The notes beneath the pieces were generated by a model that was given only the letters and a program-made list of their open reading frames with translations, was not told the origin of the DNA and made no database searches. From positions 346,865 through 410,864 of the forward strand of contig NZ_LMCM01000006.1 in assembly GCF_001426245.1 (NCBI RefSeq): a stretch of DNA of 64,000 nt. Direction: 5' to 3'. The translations under genes and the position numbers were made by a program. Positions within the stretch are counted from its first letter, which is position 1. Every line of letters begins with the position of its first letter. Origin of the DNA: Phycicoccus sp. Root101 (GTDB lineage: Bacteria > Actinomycetota > Actinomycetes > Actinomycetales > Dermatophilaceae). Positions 1-8,165 of the stretch are shown in pieces.

Positions 1-555
1 CGGACGGAGGTGCCGGGGCTCGACGCCGTAGGCCGCGAGGGCGCCGGCCGCGTGGGCGATGCCCAGGGCCGCTTCGCCGTAGTGCCCGGCAGCATCCGGG
101 CGGACGAGGCCGAACGTCTCGAGGGCGTCGATCGTGGCTGCGTCCAGGCCGGCGGCGGAGCCGAGCTCGTCGCGGGTCAACCGCAGCGACCCCACCTCGG
201 TCAGGGCAGCGGCCGTGGGCACGTCCGGGTCGGTGACCGGCGCAGGGACCGAGGGCCGCGGCATACCGGCGGACGAGCCGCGCTCCGGCGTGAGGCCACG
301 GTCCAGCGCGTCCAGGGCGTCACGGATGACCTTGAGCGGCCAGAAGTGGTCGCGCTGCGCCGTGAGGATGTAGCGCAGCCGGTCGACGTCGGCCGCGGAG
401 TACGTGCGGTAGCCCGATCCCGTGCGCGCGGGCGTGACGAGGCCCTCGGCCTCGAGGAACCGGATCTTGGAGATGGTGATGTCCGGGAAGTCCTCACGCA
501 GGGCAGCCAGCACCGCCCCGATCGCCATCGACTGCCGTGGTGTGCGAGCGGTCAC
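1..555 (-). CDS. ftsR: MerR-family regulator FtsR (3' end outside the window)
   Basis: The minus-strand frame is open from a GTG at 555 to the window edge, so about 185 codons are visible and the C-terminus is missing. The N-terminus has a MerR-type winged-helix layout: a helix-turn-helix with ISKIRFLEAEGLV, then SGYRTYSAADVDRLRYI, as in the actinobacterial FtsR group (Rv1828-like), which controls ftsZ in Corynebacterium. It follows garA by 13 bp and is the last visible gene of the gcvH-garA-ftsR block. That order is conserved in mycobacteria and supports the name. The start was chosen because translation from this GTG begins directly with the DNA-binding domain. Confidence 0.85.
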   Translation of the reverse strand, partial: MTARTPRQSMAIGAVLAALREDFPDITISKIRFLEAEGLVTPARTGSGYRTYSAADVDRLRYILTAQRDHFWPLKVIRDALDALDRGLTPERGSSAGMPRPSVPAPVTDPDVPTAAALTEVGSLRLTRDELGSAAGLDAATIDALETFGLVRPDAAGHYGEAALGIAHAAGALAAYGVEPRHLRP

Positions 556-568
556 CAGGGGCCTTGCG

Positions 569-1024
569 TCAGGCCCTGCCGGCGTAGAAGACCAGGCGGA
601 ACTTGCCGATCTGGACCTCGTCGCCGGTCTGCAGCGTGGCCTCGTCGATCCGCTCGCGGTTGACGTACGTGCCGTTGAGCGAACCCACGTCGCGGACGAC
701 GAAGGTCTCGCCCTCGCGACGGAAGTTCGCGTGCTTGCGGGACACCGTGACGTCGTCGAGGAAGATGTCGCTGTCGGGGTGACGGCCGGAGTTGACCTCG
801 TCGTCGTCGAGGAGGAACCGCGCACCGGTGTTGGGTCCGCGCAGGACGACGAGCAGGGCGGTGCCGGGACGCAGCGCGTCGACCGTGGCCTGGTCGGCCT
901 TGCTGAGGGAGACCTCGGTCTCGGCCGACGTGTCGACCGGCTCGAGGCCCGAGATGCCGGGGAGACGCATGGTCGTCGGCTCGTGCGGGTGCGACGCCTG
1001 CTCGTCCATCTCGCTGCCGTTCAT
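569..1024 (-). CDS. garA: FHA-domain metabolic switch protein GarA
   Basis: 151 aa. Residues about 55-148 form a forkhead-associated domain with the phosphothreonine-binding signatures SGRHPDSDI, VSRKHA and SLNGTYVNRE. In mycobacteria GarA is phosphorylated near its N-terminus by PknB/PknG and regulates glutamate and 2-oxoglutarate metabolism. Here the N-terminal segment reads TSAETEVSLSK rather than the usual motif with two adjacent threonines (ETTS). ATG start at 1024 has an AGAGGAG-like ribosome site about 10 nt upstream, and a TAGGGT-like -10 lies at 1074-1079 on the minus strand. It sits between gcvH and ftsR, as in Mycobacterium. Confidence 0.88.
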   Translation of the reverse strand: MNGSEMDEQASHPHEPTTMRLPGISGLEPVDTSAETEVSLSKADQATVDALRPGTALLVVLRGPNTGARFLLDDDEVNSGRHPDSDIFLDDVTVSRKHANFRREGETFVVRDVGSLNGTYVNRERIDEATLQTGDEVQIGKFRLVFYAGRA

Positions 1025-1131
1025 GGGTGCTGCGCTCCTCTGTTGTCGTCAAGCCCCTCTAGCAAAGCACACACCCTAGGTGACGCCGCCGACACTGCGC
1101 AGCGAAATCCGGCCCGGGTGCCGGCGGTCGG

Positions 1132-1521
1132 TCAGCCGAGCTGACCCTGGTATGCCGCGGGGTCCAGGAGGGCCTCGACGGCAGCGGCGTCGGAGGGGCG
1201 GAGCTCGTACATCCAGCCCTCGCCGTAGGGGTCGGTGTTGACGAGCTCCGGGGTGCCGTCGAGCGCCTCGTTGACCGCGGTGATCTCACCGGCGAGCGGG
1301 GCGTACAGGTCGCTGACCGACTTGGTCGACTCGACCTCGCCGCAGGCGTCGCCGGTCGCGACGGTGTCGCCGACGGTCGGGAGGCTGACGTAGACGACGT
1401 CACCGAGGGCGTCCTGGGCGAAGGAGGTGATCCCGATGCGCACGGTGCCGTCGTCGCCGGAGCGCACCCACTCGTGCTCGGCGGTGTAACGAAGGTCCTG
1501 GGGGTACTCCAGCTCGCTCAT
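1132..1521 (-). CDS. gcvH: Glycine cleavage system H protein
   Basis: 129 aa, the normal family length. It carries the lipoyl group that shuttles the aminomethyl intermediate between the P, T and L proteins of glycine cleavage. The lipoylation lysine is in GEVESTKSVSDLYAP, and the N-terminal YTAEHEWVR and the FAQDALGDVVYVSLP segment are typical. The ATG at 1521 is chosen because it begins the conserved domain; the frame stays open upstream but that extension looks non-coding. No gcvP or gcvT is nearby. The gene lies in the DUF881/garA/ftsR block, as in mycobacteria, so it may be transcribed apart from the other gcv genes. Confidence 0.96.
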   Translation of the reverse strand: MSELEYPQDLRYTAEHEWVRSGDDGTVRIGITSFAQDALGDVVYVSLPTVGDTVATGDACGEVESTKSVSDLYAPLAGEITAVNEALDGTPELVNTDPYGEGWMYELRPSDAAAVEALLDPAAYQGQLG

Positions 1522-1577
1522 GCTGCTCCTCTGGCGCGTGACTGACGGTGTGACGGAACGCTGTTGGCCGCCAGTGT

Positions 1578-1595
1578 GTCCGACGGGGGTCGGAC
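1578..1595. terminator. Small hairpin between DUF881 gene and gcvH
   Basis: GTCCGAC and GTCGGAC form a perfect 7-bp stem with a 4-nt loop in the 119-bp gap upstream of gcvH. There is no T-tract, so it could be a weak intrinsic terminator or an RNA structure in the gcvH leader. Confidence 0.35.
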
Positions 1596-1640
1596 GTGGT
1601 GGGGCGGGGTGGGTCGCGGTGCGTCCTGGCTGCGGGCGGC

Positions 1641-2396
1641 CTACTTGGACGGCGTCGGGACGGGCCGAGCGTAACGAGGGTCCTGAAGGGAGTGCAATGC
1701 AGTGACCTCGATCGAGTCGGCCTGGCGCACGGTCGAGGTGGCCCCGTCCTTGCGGACCGACTCCGTCACGCCGCCGGGGATGTCCATGGCTGAGGCCATG
1801 GTGGCCGGGTCGCCGATGGCCTTGATCGAGTAGGGCGGGTCCACCCGCGTGCCGCTGATCTCCACGCCGCCGTCGGCGTCCGCGAACCACGTGCTCGCGA
1901 CGATGCGGACGTCGCCGATCTGCACGGCCTCGGCGCCGGCGTCCCGTAGCTCCTGCAACGCGTCGAGCAGCCTGGCCGCGCTGATCTTCCGGTCGGGGTC
2001 GTTGATCGTGATGACGACGCCGCGCCCGGTCGCCGGGGCGGTGCCGGTGAGGATGCCAAGGGTGTCGAGGCGCTCCTGGGCGGACTTCAGCGCCTCGGCG
2101 CTGGAGTCGACACCGGACAGGAGGGCGTCACGGCTGCTCTCGAGCTCGCGGGTGTCGCTGGCCAACCGCCCCTGCGCCTGGCTCACGTCGTCGAGGATCC
2201 GGACCAGCTCGTCCTCGCGCAGCTGCTCCAGCCCGCTCTGGTTGGTCTGCTGCACCTGGGTGGCGATGGCGAAGCCGAGCGCGATGGCGAGGAGGGCGGC
2301 GAAGGCGTTCGCACGGGTGGCGCGCGGGCGTGCCATGCGCAGCAGCGTGACCCACGCGCTGGACGTGGGCGGGGAGGACGGTGGCGTCGTCGTCAT
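1641..2396 (-). CDS. DUF881 family membrane-anchored protein (second copy)
   Basis: 251 aa. One N-terminal membrane segment (about residues 29-46), a short coiled coil (about 55-115, QLREDELVRILDDVSQAQ onward), then the DUF881 domain with RGVVITINDPD, LQELRDAGAEAVQI and PPYSIKAIGDPATM. The family is found in Gram-positive bacteria beside division and cell-wall genes; its molecular role is not settled. The start overlaps the sbp stop by 4 nt, so the genes are translationally coupled. This copy lacks the Ser/Thr/Pro-rich tail of the DUF881 protein at 2722-3732. Confidence 0.85.
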   Translation of the reverse strand: MTTTPPSSPPTSSAWVTLLRMARPRATRANAFAALLAIALGFAIATQVQQTNQSGLEQLREDELVRILDDVSQAQGRLASDTRELESSRDALLSGVDSSAEALKSAQERLDTLGILTGTAPATGRGVVITINDPDRKISAARLLDALQELRDAGAEAVQIGDVRIVASTWFADADGGVEISGTRVDPPYSIKAIGDPATMASAMDIPGGVTESVRKDGATSTVRQADSIEVTALHSLQDPRYARPVPTPSK

Positions 2397-2725
2397 GCCT
2401 TGAACAGGTGTCGGCGGATCGAGGCGACGTTGGAGAAGATGCGCACGCCGAGGACGACGACGACGCCGGTGGACAGCTGCGAGCCGACACCGAGCTGGTC
2501 ACCGAGGAAGACGATGAAGGCGGCGACGACGACGTTCGCGAGGAACGAGACGACGAACACCTTGTCGTTGAAGATCCCGTCCAGGACCGCACGCACCGCC
2601 CCGAACACGGCATCGAGGGCCGCGATCACGGCGATCGGCAGGTACGGCTGCAGCACGAGGGGCACGTCGGGGCCCCAGAGGAGCCCGATGAGGACGCCGC
2701 CGACGAGGCCGAGCAGGGGTATCAC
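2393..2725 (-). CDS. sbp: Small basic protein, DUF1290 (Sbp)
   Basis: 110 aa, the usual size. Three or four hydrophobic segments (LLGLVGGVLIGLLWG; YLPIAVIAALDAVFGAVRA; FLANVVVAAFIVFLGDQLG; a last one near 85-100) and a basic C-terminus. The conserved IAALDAVFGAVRA...F segment marks DUF1290, named after small basic protein of Bacillus division clusters. It overlaps both neighbouring DUF881 genes by 4 nt, giving the conserved DUF881-sbp-DUF881 arrangement. The three proteins probably form one membrane complex; that is inference from gene order. Confidence 0.88.
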   Translation of the reverse strand: MIPLLGLVGGVLIGLLWGPDVPLVLQPYLPIAVIAALDAVFGAVRAVLDGIFNDKVFVVSFLANVVVAAFIVFLGDQLGVGSQLSTGVVVVLGVRIFSNVASIRRHLFKA

Positions 2726-3732
2726 GGTGTGTTCTCCGAGGTGGGCGTTGGGGAGTCGGTCCTGGAGCTCGATCCCGACGGTGCCGAGCCCGAGGACGCC
2801 GAGCCAGATCCGGGTTTCGAGGAGGTCGGGGTGCTCGAGGTCGGTGCCGGCACGGTGGCCTCCCGCACGGTCAGTGCGGTGGCCGCAGGCACCGTGAGGT
2901 CGTCCTTGGCGTCAATGGAAACACGGATGCCGTAGTTGTCCTTGAGGGCGCGCGCGTAGGCGCCCCCCGCCGTCTCGGCGAAGTCCACCTGGAGCCCGTC
3001 GGGGTCGCCCAGCACGGTGATCGTGTAGGGACGGGCGAGGGGTCGGTAGTTGACGAGGATGGCGTCACCGGCGAAGCGGATGGCCGATCGCGAGGTGAGC
3101 CGCTGCTCGTTGACCGAGATCGCCTCCGCCCCCGCCTCCCACAGTCCGTTGACCACGACCTGCATGTCCTTGGAGTAGAGGATGCCGTCGGTGTTCTCGC
3201 TCGACGTGCGCGGGTTGCCGTCGGCACTGGTGTCGCCGGCCCCGGGGGCGTTGTCGAGGACGACCACGATGCCCTTCCCCTGCAGCGCCTGGGCGCCCGA
3301 CGCCAGGTCGAGGGCTGCGAGCCGGCTCTGCAGCGAGCTGGACGTCTGGCCGAGGGCCTGGCTGCGCAGCTCGTCCACCTGCACCTGGAGCTTGCGCAGG
3401 GCAGTCTCCTGGCGGTCGACGGCGGTCCGGCGAGCCTCCACCTGGGAGACCAGCTGGGCCTTGGCCCTCGCGGCCGAGGTCGACGGGGCCCGCAGGGCCA
3501 CCGCGCCGAGCGCCAGGAGCAGGCCCACCACGGTCGCCGCCACGACCACGGTCAGCGTCCGGGTGCCCGTGCTGGGCGGGAGGCCCTCCGAGACGCGCCG
3601 CTCGGCCGCGGCGGCATACCCGGGGTCGAGCGGGCGCTCCATCATCGAGGTGAGCAGGGTCATCGACTCGTCCGGCCGTCGCCCCGTGGGGGTCGGGTCG
3701 GGTGCGGAGGTGCGGTGCGACGTGGGAACCAT
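2722..3732 (-). CDS. DUF881 family membrane-anchored protein (first copy)
   Basis: 336 aa. About 60 cytoplasmic residues, one membrane segment (about 62-82, VVVAATVVGLLLALGAVAL), a coiled coil (about 92-130, AQLVSQVEARRTAVDRQE), a DUF881 domain (GIVVVLDNAPG, LWEAGAEAISVNEQRLT, PYTITVLGDPDGLQ), then a low-complexity tail of about 45 residues rich in Ser, Thr, Pro and Gly. The tail would lie outside the membrane and could be a wall-spanning spacer. An internal ATG near residue 24 is an alternative start. It is 7 bp after the phosphatidyltransferase gene and overlaps sbp by 4 nt. Confidence 0.85.
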   Translation of the reverse strand: MVPTSHRTSAPDPTPTGRRPDESMTLLTSMMERPLDPGYAAAAERRVSEGLPPSTGTRTLTVVVAATVVGLLLALGAVALRAPSTSAARAKAQLVSQVEARRTAVDRQETALRKLQVQVDELRSQALGQTSSSLQSRLAALDLASGAQALQGKGIVVVLDNAPGAGDTSADGNPRTSSENTDGILYSKDMQVVVNGLWEAGAEAISVNEQRLTSRSAIRFAGDAILVNYRPLARPYTITVLGDPDGLQVDFAETAGGAYARALKDNYGIRVSIDAKDDLTVPAATALTVREATVPAPTSSTPTSSKPGSGSASSGSAPSGSSSRTDSPTPTSENTP

Positions 3733-3739
3733 CGTGACC

Positions 3740-4354
3740 TCAGCGCGCGGCGGCCACGCGAGCAGCCACCACCTGCCGCGCCTGGACGATGTACATCACG
3801 CCGGCGACCCAGTAGAGCGCAGTACCCCACCACGCGAACGCCCACCCGATGGGCAGCGCCCAGGCGGCGAACCCGCTGTCCCCCTGGCCCAGGAGCAGCA
3901 GCGGGAAGGCGTAGAGGAGGTTGAACGTCGCCGCCTTGCCGATGAAGTGGACCGGCAGGCCCGTCTGTCCGTGCCGCTTGACCCACCAGAGCACGCCGGC
4001 GAGCAGCAGCTCCCGACCGACGAGGGCCCAGACCAGCCACCACGGGATGACGTCACGCACGGCGAGGCCGACGAGCGTGGTCGCGATGTAGAGGCGGTCG
4101 GCGAACGGGTCGAGCAGCTGCCCGAGGCGGGACTCCAGGCCGTACCGGCGCGCGATCTTCCCGTCGAGGTAGTCGCTCAGCCCCGAGAGCATCAGCGTCA
4201 CGAGGGCGATCGCGTCGTGCTCGGTCAGGATCGCCCACAGGAACACCGGGACGCCGAGCAGCCGCAGCATCGACAGGACGTTGGGCAGGGTGAGGACGCG
4301 GTCGGACACGAGGGACACCCCCGAACCCGTCCCCCGATCACCCTGTGCCGCCAC
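3740..4354 (-). CDS. CDP-alcohol phosphatidyltransferase (PgsA2-like)
   Basis: 204 aa integral membrane enzyme of the CDP-alcohol phosphatidyltransferase family. It contains the full active-site signature D-x2-DG-x2-AR-x8-G-x3-D-x3-D, seen from SDYLDGKIARRYG to GQLLDPFADR, which binds CDP-diacylglycerol and metal. Several hydrophobic segments follow (VLWWVKR, FAWWGTALYWVAGVMYIV). Position before the DUF881-sbp cluster corresponds to pgsA2 (Rv1822) in mycobacteria; whether the product is phosphatidylglycerol phosphate or cardiolipin cannot be read from sequence. GTG start at 4354 has TAGGCT 6 nt upstream, which suggests a leaderless transcript that heads this operon. Confidence 0.88.
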   Translation of the reverse strand: MAAQGDRGTGSGVSLVSDRVLTLPNVLSMLRLLGVPVFLWAILTEHDAIALVTLMLSGLSDYLDGKIARRYGLESRLGQLLDPFADRLYIATTLVGLAVRDVIPWWLVWALVGRELLLAGVLWWVKRHGQTGLPVHFIGKAATFNLLYAFPLLLLGQGDSGFAAWALPIGWAFAWWGTALYWVAGVMYIVQARQVVAARVAAAR

Positions 4355-4396
4355 GCCCGAAGCCTAACGGGCGGCTGGGACGTAGAGTTCGCAGGC

Positions 4397-5539
4397 ATGG
4401 ACAACCCGCTGGTCGGACCGGGTCTGGCTGCGCTCCGCGAGCGCCGGAGCGTCAAGTGGCGCCTGTACGGACCTGACGTCCTGCCCCTCTGGGTCGCGGA
4501 GATGGACGTCGTCCCGGCGGAGCCCGTGCAGCGTGCGGTGGTCGACGCGATGCGCTCGGGCGACACCGGCTACCCGTGGGCCGAGGACTACGCCACGGCC
4601 CTGTCCGCGTTCGCGACGCAGCGGTGGGGGTGGACGCCGGACCCGGCTGCCATGGCGATCGTGCCCGACGTGATGCTGGGGGTGGTCGAGGTGCTCAAGC
4701 TGGTCACCGGCCCCGGTGACGCGGTCGTGGTCAGTCCCCCCGTCTACCCGCCGTTCTTCCAGTTCGTCCGGAGCCTCGGCCGCAGGGTGGTCGAGGCGCC
4801 CCTGTCCCCCGCGGGTCGGCTCGATCCCGAGACCGTCGAGCGGGCCTGCGTGGAGGCCACGCGCGGTGGTGGTCGGGCGGCATACCTGTTGTGCAACCCG
4901 CAGAACCCCACCGGGGCGGTGCACACGGCGGACGAGCTCACCGCGGTGCTCGAGGTCGCGAGCGCCCACGGGGTACGGGTCGTGGCGGACGAGATCCATG
5001 CCCCGCTGGCCCACCCCGGGGTGAGGTTCACACCGGTGGCCTCGCTCCCGGCAGGAACAGCCGCCATCTCGCTGATGTCGGCCTCGAAGGCGTTCAACCT
5101 GGCCGGGCTCAAGGCGGCCATGGCTGTGCCGGGGCCGCAGGCTCGCGCGGACCTCGCCCGCATCCCCGAGGAGGTCTCCCACGGAGCCAGCCACGTCGGT
5201 GTCATCGCCCACCGGGCGGCCTACCTCGAGGGAGGTCCGTGGCTGGACGCGCTGCTCGCGGGTCTCGAGGAGAACCGGCGCCTGCTCGGGTCGCTGTTGT
5301 CGCAGCACCTGCCTGAGGTGGGGTACCGCGAACCGCAGGGCACGTTCCTCGCCTGGCTGGACCTGAGGGCGTACGACCTCGGCCCCGATCCAGCAGCGGT
5401 GCTGCGCGAACGCGCCAAGGTGGCCCTGCACCCCGGCCCCGGCTTCGGCGCGGGCGGGCAGGGCCACGCCCGGCTCAACTTCGGGACCTCGCCGGAGATC
5501 CTGCGCGAGGCCGTGACCCGGATCGCCGCGGCGGTCTGA
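4397..5539 (+). CDS. PatB/MalY-type PLP aminotransferase (cystathionine beta-lyase-like)
   Basis: 380 aa fold-type I PLP enzyme. The start region KWRLYGPDVLPLWVAEMD matches the MalY/PatB C-S lyase group. CNPQNPTG and VVADEIHAPL bind the cofactor, and SASKAFNLAGLK holds the Schiff-base lysine. Such enzymes cleave cystathionine or related thioethers to thiol, pyruvate and ammonia; the exact substrate is not known here. The ATG at 4397 is preceded by TAGAGT 8 nt upstream. It is divergent from the pgsA-like gene with 42 bp between starts. The open frame continues far upstream, but that part is antisense to other genes. Confidence 0.9.
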   Translation: MDNPLVGPGLAALRERRSVKWRLYGPDVLPLWVAEMDVVPAEPVQRAVVDAMRSGDTGYPWAEDYATALSAFATQRWGWTPDPAAMAIVPDVMLGVVEVLKLVTGPGDAVVVSPPVYPPFFQFVRSLGRRVVEAPLSPAGRLDPETVERACVEATRGGGRAAYLLCNPQNPTGAVHTADELTAVLEVASAHGVRVVADEIHAPLAHPGVRFTPVASLPAGTAAISLMSASKAFNLAGLKAAMAVPGPQARADLARIPEEVSHGASHVGVIAHRAAYLEGGPWLDALLAGLEENRRLLGSLLSQHLPEVGYREPQGTFLAWLDLRAYDLGPDPAAVLRERAKVALHPGPGFGAGGQGHARLNFGTSPEILREAVTRIAAAV

Positions 5540-5608
5540 CGAACCCCGCGTCGGGAGTCACCGGGACTCGCGGGCACTCGTCGGGACTCGCCGCCGCATC
5601 GAGCTGGG

Positions 5609-6052
5609 TCAGCCCTTGCTGCGCAGCGCCTCCAGCGTCTTGTCCACCCTGCGGGCGCGCGTCTCGGCGGCCTTGGCCCCCTCGATCGCCAGCGCGTGCT
5701 GTCGCTGGTGGGAGTAGGAGAGCTTCGCCCAGGCGGCCTGCGCGGCGGGGTCGCCGGCCAGGGCCGCCGCCAGCTCGGCCGGGACCTCGACGGTCCTCGG
5801 CGCCGTGTCGAGCTCGAGCTCCACCTCGTAGGTCCGGCCGCCCACGGCACCGGTCAGTGCGCGGTTCTCGGCGCTGACGCCGACCCAGCTGCTGCCGCCC
5901 ATGGGCGCGACGCTGCTGCGGTACGTGGCGCCGTTGAGGGTCACCGTCACCTTGGGGCGCTTGCCCCCGCCGAGACCGTCGACCACCTCCTGCGGCACCT
6001 CGAAACCCGTGGTCGTCCTACCCGTCTGCTGCAGCTCGGCCGTGAACCTCAT
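5609..6052 (-). CDS. YdeI/OmpD-associated family protein with DUF1905 domain
   Basis: 147 aa with two parts. The N-terminal half (FEVPQEVVDGLGGGKRPKVTV, SSWVGVSAENR) is a DUF1905 beta-rich domain. The C-terminal half (VPAELAAALAGDPAAQAAWAKL, YSHQRQHALAIEGAK, ARRVDKTLEAL) is the YdeI/OmpD-associated helical domain, the same domain called a bacteriocin-protection family. Function is not established; ligand binding or stress resistance has been suggested for relatives. ATG start at 6052 follows CATACT 7 nt upstream, part of an over-represented octamer at 6061. Divergent from the DUF2461 gene by 33 bp. Confidence 0.85.
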   Translation of the reverse strand: MRFTAELQQTGRTTTGFEVPQEVVDGLGGGKRPKVTVTLNGATYRSSVAPMGGSSWVGVSAENRALTGAVGGRTYEVELELDTAPRTVEVPAELAAALAGDPAAQAAWAKLSYSHQRQHALAIEGAKAAETRARRVDKTLEALRSKG

Positions 6053-6085
6053 GGGAGCGAGTATGCCGCGTGGCACAGTGGGTGG

Positions 6086-6733
6086 ATGGCTGACAGCAGT
6101 GGGTTCGACGGCTTCCCGGTGTGGGGTGTGGAGTTCTACCAGGACCTCGAGGAGGACAACACACGGGAGTTCTGGCTCGCCCACAAGACGCGGTGGCAGA
6201 CCGACGTCCGGGACCCGATGCGCGCTCTGGTCGACGCGCTGGAGGACGAGTTCGGACCGGGCAAGCTGTTCCGCCCCAACCGGAACCTGCGCTTCAGTGC
6301 CGACAAGTCCCCGTACAAGACGCACCAGGCAGCCCTGGTCGGTCGGGACAAGGGTGCCGGCTGGTACCTCCAGCTGGGCGGTGACGGCCTCACCGTGGGC
6401 GGGGGGTTCCGCGCGCACTCCCCCGCTGAGACGGTTCGGTACCGCGCCGCGGTCGACTCGAGCGCGTCCGGGCCGGCGCTCGAGCGCATCGTCGCCGACC
6501 TCCGCGCGGCCGGGTTCGCGCTGGAGGGGGCGGAGCTGAAGACCCGGCCGAAGGGATTCGGGGCCGACCACCCACGGCTGGACCTGTTGCGGCGCAAGGA
6601 GATGATGGCCGTCCGTCGGATCGGGGCACCGGACTGGCTGTCGACGCCGAGGACCCTCGCGGAGGTGCGGACGTCCTGGCGGCAGGTGCGTCTGCTCACC
6701 GAGTGGGTGCTGGAGCACGTGGCCACCGACTGA
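6086..6733 (+). CDS. DUF2461 family protein
   Basis: 215 aa, full length for the DUF2461/TIGR02453 family of unknown function. Hallmarks are FYQDLEEDNTREFWLAHK near the N-terminus, PNRNLRFSADKSPYKTHQAA, the glycine-rich GWYLQLGGDGLTVGGGF, and LKTRPKGFGADHPRLDLLRRK. It is conserved in many actinobacteria as a single stand-alone gene. The ATG at 6086 starts the conserved domain; upstream codons in the same frame overlap the divergent gene and are rejected. No functional clue comes from the neighbours. Confidence 0.88.
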   Translation: MADSSGFDGFPVWGVEFYQDLEEDNTREFWLAHKTRWQTDVRDPMRALVDALEDEFGPGKLFRPNRNLRFSADKSPYKTHQAALVGRDKGAGWYLQLGGDGLTVGGGFRAHSPAETVRYRAAVDSSASGPALERIVADLRAAGFALEGAELKTRPKGFGADHPRLDLLRRKEMMAVRRIGAPDWLSTPRTLAEVRTSWRQVRLLTEWVLEHVATD

Positions 6734-6786
6734 CCGGCTGCTGCCAGAGCCTGTTCGCCCGGGCGGCACAGGCCTAGAGTCCGAGG

Positions 6787-7551
6787 ATGAGCTTCCTCGT
6801 CCCGGCGCAGGCCTACGGCAGGTTCATGGGCCGGTACTCCGAGCCCCTCGCCGACCAGTTCGTCGAGGTCGCCGGGATCCGGCCGGGTCAGCGCGCCCTC
6901 GACGTCGGGTGCGGACCGGGCGCCCTGACCGCCCGGCTGGTGGCTGTCCTCGGACCGGAGCGGGTGTCGGCCGTCGATCCGTCGCTGCCGTTCGTCGAGG
7001 CTGCACGGGAGCGCTTCCCCGGGACCGAGGTCACCGTGGGCAGCGCCGAGTCGCTCGAGTTCGCCGACGACTCCTTCGACGCCGCGATGGCGTCCCTGGT
7101 CGTGCACTTCATGACCGACCCCGCTGCCGGTCTCGCCGAGATGGCTCGGGTCACCCGCCCCGGGGGCGTCGTCGCAGCCACGGTGTGGAACCACGGCGCA
7201 GGTGCGGGACCGTTGTCGCTGTTCTGGGAGGCCGTCAGGGCGGTCGACCCGCAGGAGGAGGGCGAGAACGACTACGCGGGCGTCCACGAGGGCGACCTCG
7301 CCAGCCGGTTCCGGGCAGCAGGCCTGCACGACCTGACCGAGACGGTCCTGACGGTGCACGTGCCGTACGACTCGTTCGAGCAGTGGTGGGAGCCCTACAC
7401 GCTCGGGGTCGGGCCCGCCGGTCAGTACGTGCTGGGACTCGACGAGGCCGGCCGCGCCCGGCTCGAGCAGGAGTGTCGCGGACGGGTGCCCGACGTGCCG
7501 TTCGTCGTGGCCGCCGAGTCGTGGTGCGTCACCGCCCGCGTGGCGGGGTGA
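6787..7551 (+). CDS. Class I SAM-dependent methyltransferase
   Basis: 254 aa. The SAM-binding motif I is ALDVGCGPGALTARL, followed by motif II region VSAVDPSLPFVEAAR, SAESLEFADDSFDAAMASLV and the post-motif MARVTRPGGVVAATVWN, as in UbiE/COQ5-like small-molecule methyltransferases. The substrate cannot be deduced. TAGAGT lies at 6775-6780, 6 nt before the ATG, so the mRNA may be leaderless. It is in an accessory run of single genes. Confidence 0.88.
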   Translation: MSFLVPAQAYGRFMGRYSEPLADQFVEVAGIRPGQRALDVGCGPGALTARLVAVLGPERVSAVDPSLPFVEAARERFPGTEVTVGSAESLEFADDSFDAAMASLVVHFMTDPAAGLAEMARVTRPGGVVAATVWNHGAGAGPLSLFWEAVRAVDPQEEGENDYAGVHEGDLASRFRAAGLHDLTETVLTVHVPYDSFEQWWEPYTLGVGPAGQYVLGLDEAGRARLEQECRGRVPDVPFVVAAESWCVTARVAG

Positions 7552-7584
7552 TCGCAGGCGCCCGGACGGGCGCCGGGGGCCGGG

Positions 7585-8061
7585 TCACCCCTCGGCGGCG
7601 GCACCCTCGATGGCCACACCCGCGATGGGGGTACCTGCGGGGAGATCGAGCACCTGTTGGTGGATCTGCCCGGCGATGTTCGTGGCCACGACGAAGTCCT
7701 GCACCTCCAGGTTGTCGACGGTCAGGGCACCGCCGAGCACGGGTGGGTGGATGAAGCTCAGCACCTGCTCGGGTCCGGGGACGATCCCCTGCTCGGCGGC
7801 GGCCAGGGCCAGCTCCCCCATGAGGTAACGGTCCTGCCCGTCCTGGGTCAGGAGCGCGGCCTCCACCGACTCGCGGTCCGGCCAGGCGTGGACGAGGGTC
7901 CCCTCGACCGTGTCGAGGAACGCGAAACCGCCCGGCGTCTGCAGGATGACGTCACCGAAGAGGGTCGCGAGGAGGGGCAGTGCGTCGGCCAGGTCCAGCC
8001 AGTCCCACGACTCGAGCGCGCCGGCATACTCCTCGGCGCTGAACTCCTTGGTGAGGTCCAC
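7585..8061 (-). CDS. DUF1851 (Tdi1-like immunity domain) protein
   Basis: 158 aa from GTG 8061; a longer start (ATG 8115) exists, but its first residues look non-coding. The body fits DUF1851, the T6SS immunity protein Tdi1 C-terminal domain: GDVILQTPGGFAFLDTVEG, LSFIHPPVLGGALTVDN and ATNIAGQIHQQVLDLPAGTPI are the family's conserved strands. In Agrobacterium, Tdi1 neutralises a DNase toxin. Here no toxin or secretion gene is adjacent, so it is an orphan of unknown role. Confidence 0.75.
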   Translation of the reverse strand: MDLTKEFSAEEYAGALESWDWLDLADALPLLATLFGDVILQTPGGFAFLDTVEGTLVHAWPDRESVEAALLTQDGQDRYLMGELALAAAEQGIVPGPEQVLSFIHPPVLGGALTVDNLEVQDFVVATNIAGQIHQQVLDLPAGTPIAGVAIEGAAAEG

Positions 8062-8165
8062 GCCGCGATTAGACCACGCACGAACGCCGTACCGGCCCGG
8101 TTGGCCCCACGACACGGACGCGGTCGAGCCGGGTCACGGCACGGGCCGGCCGGCGGCAGGACGGG

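Noticed and set aside
1522-1640. Glycine riboswitch upstream of gcvH
   Set aside because: The 119-bp gap holds only a small hairpin and none of the expected tandem aptamer structure.
3182-4396. Upstream extension of the PatB/MalY gene frame
   Set aside because: It is antisense to the DUF881 and pgsA-like genes; conserved aminotransferase sequence begins only at 4397.
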